Source: Pestalotiopsis fici W106-1 | Taxonomy: Eukaryota; Ascomycota; Sordariomycetes; Amphisphaeriales; Sporocadaceae | Direction: 5' to 3' | NCBI RefSeq assembly: GCF_000516985.1 | Contig: NW_006917092.1 | Location: 4,593,924-4,657,923, forward strand | Length of the DNA stretch: 64,000 nucleotides | In this document: positions 23,293 through 33,965 of the stretch, piece after piece | How positions within the stretch are numbered: the stretch's first letter is position 1 | Layout: each line of letters begins with the position of its first letter | Translations under genes and position numbers: made by a program | The notes under the pieces: model-generated | Seen by the model: the letters and a program-made list of their open reading frames with translations, nothing else | What the model was told of the DNA's origin: nothing | Database searches by the model: none

Positions 23293-24130
23293 CTACAAGC
23301 TGCTTTGCCACATGCTCGCAGTCTGTAGCGCTTCTGCAAAGGATCCTACCTTGCCATCAATGGCAAAGCCCTCTGCGCTGAGAATCCGCACCTGTGAGTA
23401 GAGATCTTTGAGAGGGACGGAAAAGGTATCGATGATCTCGCCATCCTCGAGCTCCGGTTTTGGGTTCTTGTTCTCTTCCCTTTGGAGGTCAATCTTCATT
23501 CGGATCATGTATACGCATGAACTAGAGGATGCAGGCCCTATATTGTCATAAGCAAATGCGATGAGGTAAAAGCCACGATGATGCGGAAAAGTAAACTTAC
23601 CGTTCCAGTGTACGGGCCTTCCAGCCTCGTCCTCAATGACCTCTCCTACATAGCCCGTCTCCTCCCTCAGCTCTCTGACAGCAGCCTGCTCAGGCGTCTC
23701 GCCCTCGTCCACCATTCCAGCCGGGAACTCGACCACCACCTTGCCCGTGGGAGGACGAAACTGCTTCTCCAACAAGACCTCGGGGCCTGTTGCCTTGTCC
23801 AAGATGGCCAGAATCTGAATGGCGTCCACCGCACTGCTTTTTGGACGCGTGGGGCGCTTCATGGCTTCCCAAGTCCGGGATTTGCCATGTGCATCTTCAT
23901 AATTGATTCTAAGAAAATGCGGCGAGATTCAGTATCGTACCTTGAACGCGTAGCCTTACTTTCCAGTCATTGAATTGTGCAACTCACTTGACCAATTTGA
24001 GCCATTTCGAATCCTTGGTATCCTATTCAACGTTGTCAGCACGGGTTTCTTGCTTCACAGCGAGAATAGTTCACCAGGCACCTACTAATGGCTCAGTGGA
24101 GATGACCCTGGGCTGCTGTTGTTGTGACAT
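23293..24130 (-). CDS. YSA1: ADP-ribose pyrophosphatase, Nudix family (YSA1-like)
   Basis: Four exons, complement(join(23293..23537,23601..23908,23988..24022,24086..24130)), 210 aa. Exon 1 begins MSQQQQPRVISTEPL; exon 2 adds only 35 nt (DTKDSKWLKLVK). The Nudix box is complete: G-MVDEG-E-TPEQAAV-REL-REE-TGYV, with the catalytic REL and EE residues. PAGMVDEGE and the C-terminal GFAIDGKVGSFAEAL suit ADP-ribose/sugar-nucleotide hydrolases of the YSA1/NUDT5 group, which split ADP-ribose into AMP and ribose 5-phosphate. Intron 3 is 63 nt and stop-free in frame. Splicing it gives HWNGPASSSSCVYMI, the length expected for the family. It is divergent from the TRM12 gene with a 226-bp shared promoter. 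Confidence 0.9.
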
Positions 24131-24356
24131 GTTTTGCAAAGTTAGGGTGAGAAAGTACTAGTGAAGCGAATTCCTTGTTGTATAAATGCTTCTAAAATTA
24201 TCTTGGAGGTTTGTATTAGAAATGTCGAAGTTGATTGGAGTTGGAACGAACACTATGAACGTCTACCAAAAAGTGCCCCTCCTTTTGGCAGCGTTCCGCG
24301 TTCATCTGCCCCACCAAGATAGCATTGAACATTTTCTGCGGTCTGCCTCTTACAAC
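24131..24356. promoter_or_regulatory. Shared divergent promoter of YSA1-like and TRM12 genes
   Basis: Only 226 bp lie between the two start codons. Initiation signals for both genes must lie here. The plus-strand frame is open through much of it (from 24186) but its translation does not resemble the start of TYW2 proteins. Confidence 0.65.
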
Positions 24357-25577
24357 ATGACTACAGCACAAGCACCACCATCAAAGAGACCCCAGAAGCC
24401 CAAGCCACCCAATGCCATTGAGTCGGCGTTGAAATCATGGTTCGCCTCTTTGCCGTCCGAACTGCTCTCAAACCATGATATCCCAGAGTTAATCCTCAGG
24501 GCTCCCAAACGATGGGTTGTCTATGAGCCCATGGTCCTGCTGCCGGCGGGTTCATTTTATTGCAGTCCATGGCCGGATCTTTTGCGCTCGGTGCCCGAGT
24601 CGCAGATGGAAACTCTGTGGACGTCGATACTAGACCAGGTTTCCAAGACTTGCAAGTCACGGCTCACGCACTTGGCTGCCAATGAAGGCATTCCGCTTCA
24701 CGGCGACGACGGTGCGGAAGAGAACGTCCTCCGGAGCCCCAGCGGACTGAGGATCCTGTATGGAGATTTTGGTCCTGCCGCCGTCCTCCGACCCGACGGG
24801 GGGCCCACGGCGCAGGAATTCAAAGACGCCTTTTGGGTATCCACGAAGCAGAATGGCATCTATCAGACTTGGGCACCAAGGTGGACCATGTTCAGCCGCG
24901 GCAACGTAAAGGAGAAGGCCCGGCTCTTGGACTTTCATTCTTCGGTGTCATCGACGCAGGGCCTCGAGCACAGGAAGATGGACAAGCGAGAACTCAAAGG
25001 CAAGTGGGCAGTTGATCTTTACGCTGGGATTGGCTACTTTGTCTTTTCGTACGCAAAGCTCGGAATGCGCGTCATCTGCTGGGAGCTGAACCCGTGGAGC
25101 GTCGAGGGTCTGAGAAGGGGCGCCATTGAGAACGGGTGGAACGTTCGTGTTCTCTCAGCCCCAGAGCGATCCTCGATCAGCATGCACGACATGATAGAAG
25201 GGGGGGAGGACATGATCGTGTTCCTGGACACCAACGAGGCAGCCTTACCCTGCTTGACAGAAATCAAGAACACGGGCACTCTGCTGGATATCAGACATGT
25301 CAACGGCGGCTTCCTTCCTACCAGCGAACCCATCTGGAAAGATGCATTTGAGATGACCCGCGGGTTGGATGGAGCGTGGTTGCATTTGCATGAGAACGTG
25401 GGCGTCCATGATATCGAAAAGAGAAAGAGTGATATTCAAGATCTGTTCAAAGGGTTATGTCCAGATCATTCGACCCAATCAAGGGTGGAACACGTTGAGC
25501 TGGTCAAGACATTTGCGCCTGGGGTTTGGCATTGCGTCTTTGATGTATATATTACGTCGGTCAATGATATTAAGTAG
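24357..25577 (+). CDS. TRM12: tRNA wybutosine-synthesising protein 2 (TYW2/TRM12)
   Basis: Single exon, 406 aa from the ATG at 24357 (context ACAACATGA). It is a class I SAM-dependent enzyme with an N-terminal part typical of TYW2 (PKRWVVYEPMVLLPAGSF; ILYGDFGPAAVLRP) and a catalytic half. Motif I is VDLYAGIGYFVFSYAKLG, followed by CWELNPWSVEGLRRGAIENG. TYW2 transfers the aminocarboxypropyl group of SAM to wyosine-37 of tRNA-Phe, the second enzyme-specific step of wybutosine synthesis. The frame is open 57 codons further upstream, but this ATG is preferred because it leaves room for the divergent promoter and matches the usual hydrophilic start. Its 3' end converges on the EF-hand gene, 60 bp away. 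Confidence 0.9.
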   Translation: MTTAQAPPSKRPQKPKPPNAIESALKSWFASLPSELLSNHDIPELILRAPKRWVVYEPMVLLPAGSFYCSPWPDLLRSVPESQMETLWTSILDQVSKTCKSRLTHLAANEGIPLHGDDGAEENVLRSPSGLRILYGDFGPAAVLRPDGGPTAQEFKDAFWVSTKQNGIYQTWAPRWTMFSRGNVKEKARLLDFHSSVSSTQGLEHRKMDKRELKGKWAVDLYAGIGYFVFSYAKLGMRVICWELNPWSVEGLRRGAIENGWNVRVLSAPERSSISMHDMIEGGEDMIVFLDTNEAALPCLTEIKNTGTLLDIRHVNGGFLPTSEPIWKDAFEMTRGLDGAWLHLHENVGVHDIEKRKSDIQDLFKGLCPDHSTQSRVEHVELVKTFAPGVWHCVFDVYITSVNDIK

Positions 25578-25637
25578 TTCTCGTTATGTTCATCCTGCAT
25601 GCTCTATTGGAATCTCCTTTCCAGACAATTATGCGTG

Positions 25638-26397
25638 TTACCTTGTTCTCCTGAACTTGGCCGGGATGTTCTCGGGAACAATGCTCATCGAGTTGAGTAT
25701 TTCAAGCTTCTCCTCCTCTTCTTCCAAAAGTTCGTGTTTCCGGAAATGCTCAATATCTTCGGGATGTGTAAGATCTTCGAGCTTGGTGTTCTCATCGTGG
25801 TACTTTTCCCAGTGGTGAATTTCGTACTCATATTCGTCGTCGCCATGATGTCCTGGACCCGTACCCATATCCGGTAGGGTCTTGCCTTCGTTGATGAAGA
25901 TGACAAACTCATCGCGCGTGACATAACCGGAACCGTCCGTGTCAATCAAGGCCAGGATTTGTCGCGTTATCTCAGCTCGTCGTTGGGGCGAGACGTTCTG
26001 ATTGGATTCATCATAGAGACCGTAGGTCCGAAGAATTTCTTCAGGTTCCCATTTGCTGTCGCCGTCGAAATCGTGCAGCAGGAAAAAGGAGGACGCATCG
26101 AAATCGCTTATGTGGTGTTCCTCTGTGCTTAAATGTTAGCGATGCGCTGAACAAACGCCACGACCACGCCCCAATGGACATTGGGCGACCAATGCCGTCT
26201 GTCCGCGCAAGACACAGATCCGGCTGGCTTTCCGAAGCTGGACAGACATCGCTCGTAGAACTCAAAGACATACCAGCCATGTGTTTTGTCATCCAATTTG
26301 CGTTCTCATCGACAATTGGCTTCTGCGATCCGCCGTGATCACCGTGGGCAACTACTCCGCCAGCCAGGGCTATCGTTGCAAGGAGTATCGAGCGCAT
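25638..26397 (-). CDS. Secretory-pathway EF-hand calcium-binding protein
   Basis: Two exons, complement(join(25638..26122,26274..26397)), 202 aa; the 151-nt intron contains CGCTAACA as a likely branch point. A signal peptide (MRSILLATIALAGGVVAHG) precedes a paired EF-hand domain. Loop 1 is DFDGDSKWEPEE and loop 2 is DTDGSGYVTRDE; both have acidic residues at positions 1, 3, 5 and 12. The C-terminal third is strongly charged (repeated Glu/His, helix-forming), ending FRRTR without an HDEL signal. It resembles yeast Ssp120 and the nucleobindin/multiple-coagulation-factor-like secretory EF-hand proteins, so a cargo-receptor or Golgi role is plausible. That assignment is by overall resemblance only. 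Confidence 0.85.
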
Positions 26398-27026
26398 CTT
26401 GGCGTATTAATAATCAAGATCTGGCAGTTTGTGGCAGACAAGCGCTGGTAGAGGCTGAGACAATTGTCGATCTTGAGCTGGAGAAGACGAAATGCCAACT
26501 TGAAGACAAGTAGTTAATCGATGAGCTCCCTTCACAAATGCGCGACCTCGACCCCTTGATGCGCGTGGGGTCTGGGGATTAGCGCACCCGATAGTTGCTG
26601 CAGGGGAACGCATCTAGGCGTTCAGGGATCTTTTCGTGGCGACGTCAGGCCCTTTGATCTGCCGGTACATCATCTTCAGTAGATGCAAGTTGCAATACTG
26701 AACAAAACTTTACATTCAACATTCAAATTCGAGAATACCTGGGCTTGCGGTACGGAACACGAGAAGCTATACAATGCAGACAGTTAAGCTTGCATGCGCC
26801 AACGTCCCGAGAGGTTTTTCTTTGCATTGCTTCTACAAAAGTTGCGCACCCGAGGTACCCACACCTCATTGGCTGCTGCAAGTGTGCAACACCCCGGGCG
26901 CGGAGCTTAGAGCTGCTGTGGGTTGGCTGAAGATATGTAGCACCTGAATTCCGCGAAAAGCCCATGTGAATCTCAGAATTCCCATAGCTCGGAGCTCCAG
27001 CAAGGTGGCCGACTACATCACCAACC
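26398..27026. other. Divergent promoter region, no gene seen
   Basis: About 0.63 kb between the leftward EF-hand gene and the rightward ORC6 gene. No coding signature. Confidence 0.6.
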
Positions 27027-28166
27027 ATGTCGCGCTCACTTGAACCGACGCTACTCTCGTTACTCCCGTCCCTCAACTCGGCTTCCTCGCTCCCCCCAAG
27101 TCTCGTAGAGCTTGCTTCGAGTCTCCTCGCCCAGTCGCGACACAATGCAAGCACACTCAAGGCCGAGGAAGAGGTTGCGCGACTCTACGCTTGCGCCCAC
27201 ATTGCCTGCGAGCGATTGAAGACGACATTGGACCTCCCTCCCATTCAAGCGCGTCCTCCTGTCCCCCCGCGAGTATACAAGCGCCTCTATACACATCTAG
27301 ATCGTATCCTGCCCACTAGCTCTCCAACCAAGAGGACTAGGACACCGAGTGGGAAAGCAAGAGAGGCTGGCCTAGCCTTTGGCAGTGAACAGAGAACACG
27401 AGAAAGAGCTACTCCAGGAAAGGAAGCCGCGCTGGCAGCATTTCGACCAAAAAGCAATGGAACACCCACAAAATCTACAGGCAAGGCAGTGGTACCGTCA
27501 ACGGGTCGCAAAGCCCGTGATGTCCTGCCGTCCTGGATGAGGCCCACCGCCCAATATCTTTGCACCCATCTCGACTCGGAACACATAGGCCGGACCGTCC
27601 TAGCCGGACTACAAAGCATTATTACACCCCACGGCAAGAGAAGCAAGGATGAATGGATCAACGACCATCTAGCGGCTCTGTTTGCAGGAGTTTTTTTTCT
27701 CGTGACAACGCGATACATGGCTATGGAAACGAAGCGCCCTATTAGCAGCACACAATATGGCAATTTGCGCAGAGATATAGTCAAGGTATTTCGGCAAGCC
27801 CGCGAAGAAGTGAAGAGAAATGATGAAGATGAAGAGGTTTTCTGGGAAGGCTGGTCAAAGATTGGCGCCAAGGATGTCGACGATGCCGCCAAAGTCTTTG
27901 CTGAGAGAGGGTGGCAAGATGGAGAATGGTTTGCTGGTATTCAAGGAAAAGGCGATTCACAAGTGGATGCCGAGATGGAAGATGCTCAGGACCATGGCGG
28001 TGGCGAGAAAGCTCAAGTACAGCACGGTGACTCCATGTTGTTGGGTCGCTGGACCATGACCGATCAGAAGCGACGAGATTACGCTGACTGGAAGGCAGAT
28101 ATACTTGACCAATGCCTTGAGATTGAAAAGGCAGGGCAGGCTATGGATGTGGATGTCTCTGCTTGA
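27027..28166 (+). CDS. ORC6: Origin recognition complex subunit 6
   Basis: Single exon, 379 aa. The first ~95 residues match the N-terminal cyclin-box-like domain of fungal ORC6 (LEPTLLSLLPSLN; EEEVARLYACAHIACERLK; PPRVYKRLYTHLD). A basic, Ser/Thr-Pro-rich linker (residues ~97-175) contains possible CDK sites (TSSPTKR, RTPSGK). The second helical domain begins near VLPSWMRPTAQYLC and includes DEWINDHLAALFAGVFFLVTTRY, followed by FWEGWSKIG. The acidic tail ends AMDVDVSA. ORC6 completes the six-subunit complex that marks replication origins and loads MCM. Length fits filamentous-fungal ORC6. Confidence 0.9.
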   Translation: MSRSLEPTLLSLLPSLNSASSLPPSLVELASSLLAQSRHNASTLKAEEEVARLYACAHIACERLKTTLDLPPIQARPPVPPRVYKRLYTHLDRILPTSSPTKRTRTPSGKAREAGLAFGSEQRTRERATPGKEAALAAFRPKSNGTPTKSTGKAVVPSTGRKARDVLPSWMRPTAQYLCTHLDSEHIGRTVLAGLQSIITPHGKRSKDEWINDHLAALFAGVFFLVTTRYMAMETKRPISSTQYGNLRRDIVKVFRQAREEVKRNDEDEEVFWEGWSKIGAKDVDDAAKVFAERGWQDGEWFAGIQGKGDSQVDAEMEDAQDHGGGEKAQVQHGDSMLLGRWTMTDQKRRDYADWKADILDQCLEIEKAGQAMDVDVSA

Positions 28167-28926
28167 GATGAGCGTCATATGATACATGTGTCAACCTATT
28201 AGCTAATGCATTATATCTTTGCTCAGCACTGCCACTTTCGCGTAACCGGCTACGCTCACCCTAAATGACTTCTGTAGGTCTGTATGACATGCAAATTCCC
28301 AAGGAGCTGGCCTAATTTCTGGACTGCAATGTCTTCAAGAGGACGATGAACTTGGGAAGCTTGCATTCAGTTTTGGGGTGAATGGCTCTCACACCACGAT
28401 CCTGCTATCTGGCAAGCCCCTGCCTGACGCTCCGAGTTGGCGTTCGACGATATGATCAGGTATATCAGCCGTCATGACTGCTTGTCGCCAATATCTTCCT
28501 GGGAGTAAACCTGCTCCAAAGGTCCTGCCTCAGGTGCCTAAATCGGTGGCCATTTCGGTTACTGCTCAATACAAGAAGAACAAATCATTCATACCCTGTA
28601 TGTGTATAGAAAGTCATGAACACATGTCCTAGACTTGGAATGTAACCTAATTATTACGTCTTGTGATTGGAAGACCTAGCATGATGCGAGTTTAACTAGC
28701 GCATGTTATGACATAGCTTGCTGATGGCTGTAAACTCTATACTCTTTTGAAAACGTAATACATGCATCATTTCTCATTTGGAGCTGCTCTTAGAGCTACT
28801 ACAACTACAAGAGCTCATCTCTATCCTGATCAACAATTATCCTTAGATAGTATCATCATTCCCGATGCGATTCGGCTAGCCACCAAAATTGTAATCAAAT
28901 TCATAGAAACCTCTTAACCCTTCACA
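28167..28926. other. Intergenic, no gene seen
   Basis: About 0.76 kb between two rightward genes. The sequence becomes AT-rich in the last 200 bp before the next ATG, as in a promoter. Confidence 0.55.
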
Positions 28927-29429
28927 ATGTCTACGGGCGGCGGAGCTGGTTATGTAAGCGTTCAAGTATTGACACGGTATAAAACATCGGTTTCCTCCGC
29001 TGACATGACATGTCGTAGAACCCAGAACAGGTCATCAACCAAGACAAGAACGACAAGGGCTTCATGGGCAAGCTCAAAGATGCCCTTAAACCCACCAAGC
29101 ATAGCTCCGTGGGCCCAACGGCCGGGCAACCGGCGACGGGCGTGGGAGAGGCGCACTACAGCCGGCCGCAGGAGGGCCCGGCCATGACCGAGACGCAGAG
29201 GGAAGATAATATGCCGAGCTACTCTGGCATGCGGCACCAGGGCCAGGACACCACCAGCGGCATCACCAATGCGCTCAAGCCGGGCACGGAACCCAGCGCC
29301 TATAGCCGCGAGGCCAATGCGGTGCGCGAGATGACGGATCCAATGACAAAGTCCACTCCCAGCATCAGTAAGAAGCTGGAAGGAGGACTTGGATCCGATC
29401 CGGGTAGTGTGGGGTTTAGAAACTCTTGA
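28927..29429 (+). CDS. Small hydrophilic protein, unknown function
   Basis: Two exons, join(28927..28953,29019..29429), 145 aa; exon 1 codes only MSTGGGAGY and a 65-nt intron joins it to NPEQVINQDKNDKGF. The protein is Gly/Thr/Pro-rich, without hydrophobic segments or cysteines. Short Lys-rich elements (MGKLKDALKPTK, ISKKLEGGLG) flank a flexible middle (GMRHQGQDTTSGITNALKPG). It resembles the many fungal stress- or conidiation-associated hydrophilic proteins in style only; no named family is recognised. Strong GC-rich coding bias within an AT-rich neighbourhood supports it as real. Confidence 0.7.
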
Positions 29430-30812
29430 AATCTTGTGAAGATTACTCTTAAAGTCTGGTAAATGGTTGTCTAGTTTCACGGCGCGGAGAGTTTTATTTG
29501 TAAATATGTTCCATGCGATATCTATCGCAAACAAATAGTAATTCGAAAAGTGATCCTTTTTACTTACAATCTGGCGGCTGTTGGGACCATCACAATGCGT
29601 CCAATAGCTGACACTCAACGTATGTAAAAGTATCCCATTGATCGCAAGCATTGCGATACAACTTGCGGTTGCGCATCTTGAGGACTCAGCGTGCAGGCTA
29701 CATAGAGTCCAATAAGAAGTTTCTGAATGCTCCTTTCCCAAGAATCGTCGTGCATGAAAGCGATCGCATTGTCGTTAAGATCGCAGGAAGATACAAACAT
29801 CCAGCCTTCTCGCGCTGGGCGAGATTTGGAGCAAGCTCTTCTCGAGAAGGTAACACGCAGTACGAGATCGATGTCAATGACAACTAGAAAATTTGGTGTT
29901 TCCTCATGATATTCATGTTTGGAGATGAATATACGACACCCAAGAAACCAAAAGTTGAATAATAGCCGAAAGGACCCCTGCCGAGCCTTGGGGCATTATA
30001 CCCTTCGCTGGTGTCAGTATCGGCCGAATCACGCCATCATATCGGCACCTCATATTCGGGTCTACACTTCCGATCCCATGTTGCGTATGCTGGTTGCGCA
30101 TGGAACGATGCCAAAGAGGGAGAATTGCAGGCGGACTACTGCGCGCTCGCTTAAGAGACATATTGGTTGAAAATGAAGATGAATATGGTCATTAGAGGTC
30201 TAGATCATGTTGCCCAAGTGAGACGGCGAGGAGAACCGCGCAACGGAAGTTCCTGCTATCTTACGAAGCACAGCATCTCTTAGAGTCATGGCATCTTGTT
30301 GGGAATTGACCAGGGTCATCTAATCTCTTGATCGGGCACGTGGCCATGCCGTTTAATGCGCAAATAGGTGTATATTATCTATACCTCTCCATTTTCAAAC
30401 CTGTGCCTGGCCATACTTGACCATATCTTATCATTCCCTATCCCATGATGTAGTGGATACTGGCAAGGATGCCCGCTTGGGCAACCCACCCAAACACCAT
30501 ATTGTCCCACACTTGCGTATGGCACCTCGATTAACATGCATGGCTATATGGCCGTCGGGATTGGCTACTATTCAATGGTCGAGCATACAGTCCCTGACAA
30601 GTCAGTCTCGGCGCTGGATGCCGGCCGGATGCGCGTCTGTCGGTTCAACGTTGCACTCTGTAGCGCTTGGTATTGCATGTTTTGATAAGAAGCAGTGCAA
30701 TTGTCGTCTGTATTCTTGAATTATTGTTGAAGATGCCCAGCAGTACCTCTTTGTGAACTTTCCCATCGTCAACTTTCCACTCCAGTCGGTTTCGCATTGT
30801 GCCTTTGACACG
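29430..30812. other. Intergenic, no gene seen
   Basis: About 1.4 kb without recognisable coding sequence. The right end (30700-30812) is the leader of the OPT gene. Confidence 0.55.
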
Positions 30813-33754
30813 ATGGCACCCTTGCCGGATGAGAAGTCGGAACCTACAATTGTGGTCGATTCATCATCGGGTCACAATGATGATTCTATTGAAGAAATAC
30901 AAGAGAAGAAAGTAGCTTCTCAAATCTATAACAAGTCAGAATCGGAATCTGAAAGTTCATTCGAAGAGCCGCAATACGACTTTGACTCGGAGGAGTTTGC
31001 CCACATACCGCAGCTCGTCCGCACCGTGGTGGGGTTTGAGGACGATCCGACCTTGCCTGTCATCACGTTTCGATCAGTATTACTCTCGGCGATTTTTTGC
31101 ATCATAGGCAGTTTCGTCTCACAGCTGTCATAGTAAGTCCATCCAATAGCATCCACACAGGAATTTTACTAAAATGCTCGACCAGCTTTAGAACCACGAC
31201 GGCACCTTTCCCCGTCTTTTTTGTTATCCTAGCCTCTGCACCGCTGGGGAGACTCTTGGCACGCATCTTGCCCGACTTTACGGTCCCATTGGGGAGATGG
31301 TCATTCTCCCTGAACCCCGGACCATTTTCGATCAAGGAGCATGCCATAATTGGGATTGCTGCCAACGCTGGCAGTCAAGGGCAATGGGCGAGTAGGTTCA
31401 CCGAGTTCATTGCGGTCACAATTGATGTACTAACTGTGCAAGCGTTTCTGCCGACGAATGCGGCTCTCTACTATGGCATAACCATGAATCCGGCCGTGGC
31501 CCTATTCTTTGGCTGGGTGAGTGCGTTGGGCATTTGTTGGGTATAGAGTGCTAAGTCTATCTAGGGTGCATCTTTGCTTGGCTTTTCTTTTGCGGCAATG
31601 GGTATGTTCAAAGAGGAATCACCGGGAATATGAGGAAAACTAAATGATTCCAGTTCGCAAGGTACTCATTGACGATCCCGAGTTCATATTTCCTCTTTCC
31701 ATGCAGCAAGTCACATTATACCGAAGTATGCAAGGAAAATCCGAATTCCACATATCCAAGGCAAAGAAGCAAATCAAGGTATGGCCACTTGTGATTGAGC
31801 CAAACTTAGGCGTTGCAGTGCTAAAGATAAGTCAGGTATTTTGGAGTATTCTGTTTGCGACGTTTGTCTGGCAGTTCCTCCCCGAATACATGTTTCCACT
31901 TTTGGCATCTCTCGCGCCGTTGTGTTGGTTCGCCAGCAAGAGTCATACAGTCAACTTTCTAGGTGCCGGTCGTGGCGGGATTGGCCTCCTCAACATCACT
32001 CTTGACTGGTCGAATATTACCTCGACTATTATTACATACCCTTATAGTGTTCAGCTCACAGTATTTGTCGCCTTTGTCTTGACGGTATGTCGCGGATCTC
32101 AGACTGTCCTGTCCATCGCCCACTGACATATGTGTTAGACGTGGATACTGATACCAGTGGCGTATTTTGGCAATCTCTGGGGCTCGCCGACTTACAATAT
32201 CATGTCCAACGGAGTGTTTCAGAAGAATGGATCATCGTATCCATTTACGTCTTTGAGTAAGAAGCTGTGCTTATATCTCACCGAATGGCAAATGCTTACA
32301 AAGTATAGTTTACACGGACGCTAGTGGCACTCAGCATGTGAACGAGACCAAATACGAGGAAGTCGGTCTAGCATATTCTGGAGCTCAATACACGTGGGAA
32401 ATATTCATGGTGAGAAACTTGTGCTTCCAACTCATGCATTTCATCTGATAATTAGCAGTGGTATGCATCATATATCTCATCATTTGTGTGGTGCGGTCTG
32501 TTTCTGGGACCAAAGATCTGGAGCATCTGGAAGGCTCGCAACAATCATGAACATTACCACAAAGATCGGTTGAGGTAAGCAAACCCTAGTCCTTGGCAAG
32601 GTGAATATCGCTGACGTCGCTTGATAGTCGTATTATTCAGCAGTACCCGGGCATCAAGTTGTGGTAAGTGAAAGATTCATCACTAGACAGTTGGGTAACT
32701 GACCTCATGAAGGGAATGGGGCCTCCTGACTTTAATCCCTATTGCAATTCTGCTAGCCATCGTGGCCGCCGGGTCAGTCTGGATGCCGACATGGACCTAC
32801 TTTGTAGCACTTGGCTTTGGTGCGGCAGCCATGCTTCCAATGGGTCTCGTCTATGCCATGTCGGGCTTTTCGATCAAGGTTGGCTTCTTCAATGAGCTCA
32901 TCTACGGATGTGAGTGTCAGCCGGTCATATTGCCTTGAACAAGTAGACTGACATTCTCCAAGACATGATTGAGGCCAAGGGGTCCTCGCGCCATCCCCTC
33001 GGCCAGCTAGCATATCGCATCATTTCCGGTAATGTCTGGTATGACGCCCGAGTAGTACTGGAAGACCAAAAAGTTAGTTCTCGATGAAATTCTATTGTAC
33101 ATTTTGATGCATCGCTTACACCCGCTGCCACAGATCGGACACTACCTGCACCTACCACCTCGCGATGTGATAGGGATGCAGATATTCGCAAACATGATTG
33201 CCCTGCCCGTCAACTACGGAGTGATGCGATGGGTGCTGGCTACCAAGTACGACTACGTGAGCGGCAAGGTCACCGACCCACTTGGCCAATGGACGGGTCA
33301 AGATTTCAAGAGTTATAACACGGCCGGTATTCAATACGCTCTCGTCGGGCCCAAGAAGCTCTTTGCCTCGTCATTTTTCCGCCCCGTTCTTTACGGCTTC
33401 CTTGTCGGTGCAGTAGCACCATTAGTGATATGGCTGCTACATCGCAAATTCCCCCGCGTCCGTTTCGACCTCTGGAATACGACCATCTTCTTTGCCAGCG
33501 CCGCCGTCTTCTATGGAAACCTGAGCACCGGCCCGTTCACGGCCATCCTACTGGGTACTTTTACCAACTTTTACCTATATCGATATCGTCGCAAATTCTG
33601 GGACACTTGGGCATACATTAGCGGCGCTGCGCTCGACACTGGATTCAATGCAAATCTTCTCTTCATCTTCTTGTTCTTGGGCACTACGGGCACTGTCATG
33701 GTAAACTGGTGGGGCAATGATCCCGTCAGCGTGGAAAAGTGTTATGCACTATAG
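30813..33754 (+). CDS. OPT-family oligopeptide transporter
   Basis: Twelve exons: join(30813..31132,31186..31516,31565..31601,31654..31778,31836..32084,32139..32256,32309..32409,32459..32574,32628..32663,32713..32909,32963..33072,33134..33754), 786 aa. Eleven introns of 48-61 nt all close in phase. Hallmarks: an acidic N-terminal tail, IPQLVRTVVGFEDDPTLPVITFR, SLNPGPFSIKEHAIIGIAANAG, VLIDDPEFIFPLSMQQVTLYRSM, VFWSILFATFVWQFLPEYMFP, FNELIYGYMIEAKG and DLWNTTIFFASAAVFYGNL. About 14-16 membrane segments are expected. OPT proteins are proton-coupled importers of tetra- to pentapeptides, glutathione or metal-chelator conjugates. Intron 4 (31779-31835, 57 nt) is stop-free and in frame; splicing gives KKQIKVFWSI, matching the family. 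Confidence 0.92.
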
Positions 33755-33965
33755 GATTCAGTCACTCGCCTGGGGCCTCTGTAGAGCGTGCTGCTCTCCT
33801 ACTTGAGAGCTCGATCAAACATTGACAGGGTAAACACAAGAATTAATCAGCTCATCCTCCAATCGAGGTTGTTGTTAAGTGTAATATATTCTATAGTGAA
33901 CGACTAATTCTGATGAATAATGAAAAAAGCGCGAGTAGATATCCAATAGCAGGCAATTGGTGGAA

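Noticed and set aside
24186..24356. 57-codon N-terminal extension of the TRM12 frame
   Set aside because: The translation does not resemble TYW2 N-termini and would consume the divergent promoter; the upstream start is CTG-like rather than a good ATG context. A longer form cannot be fully excluded.
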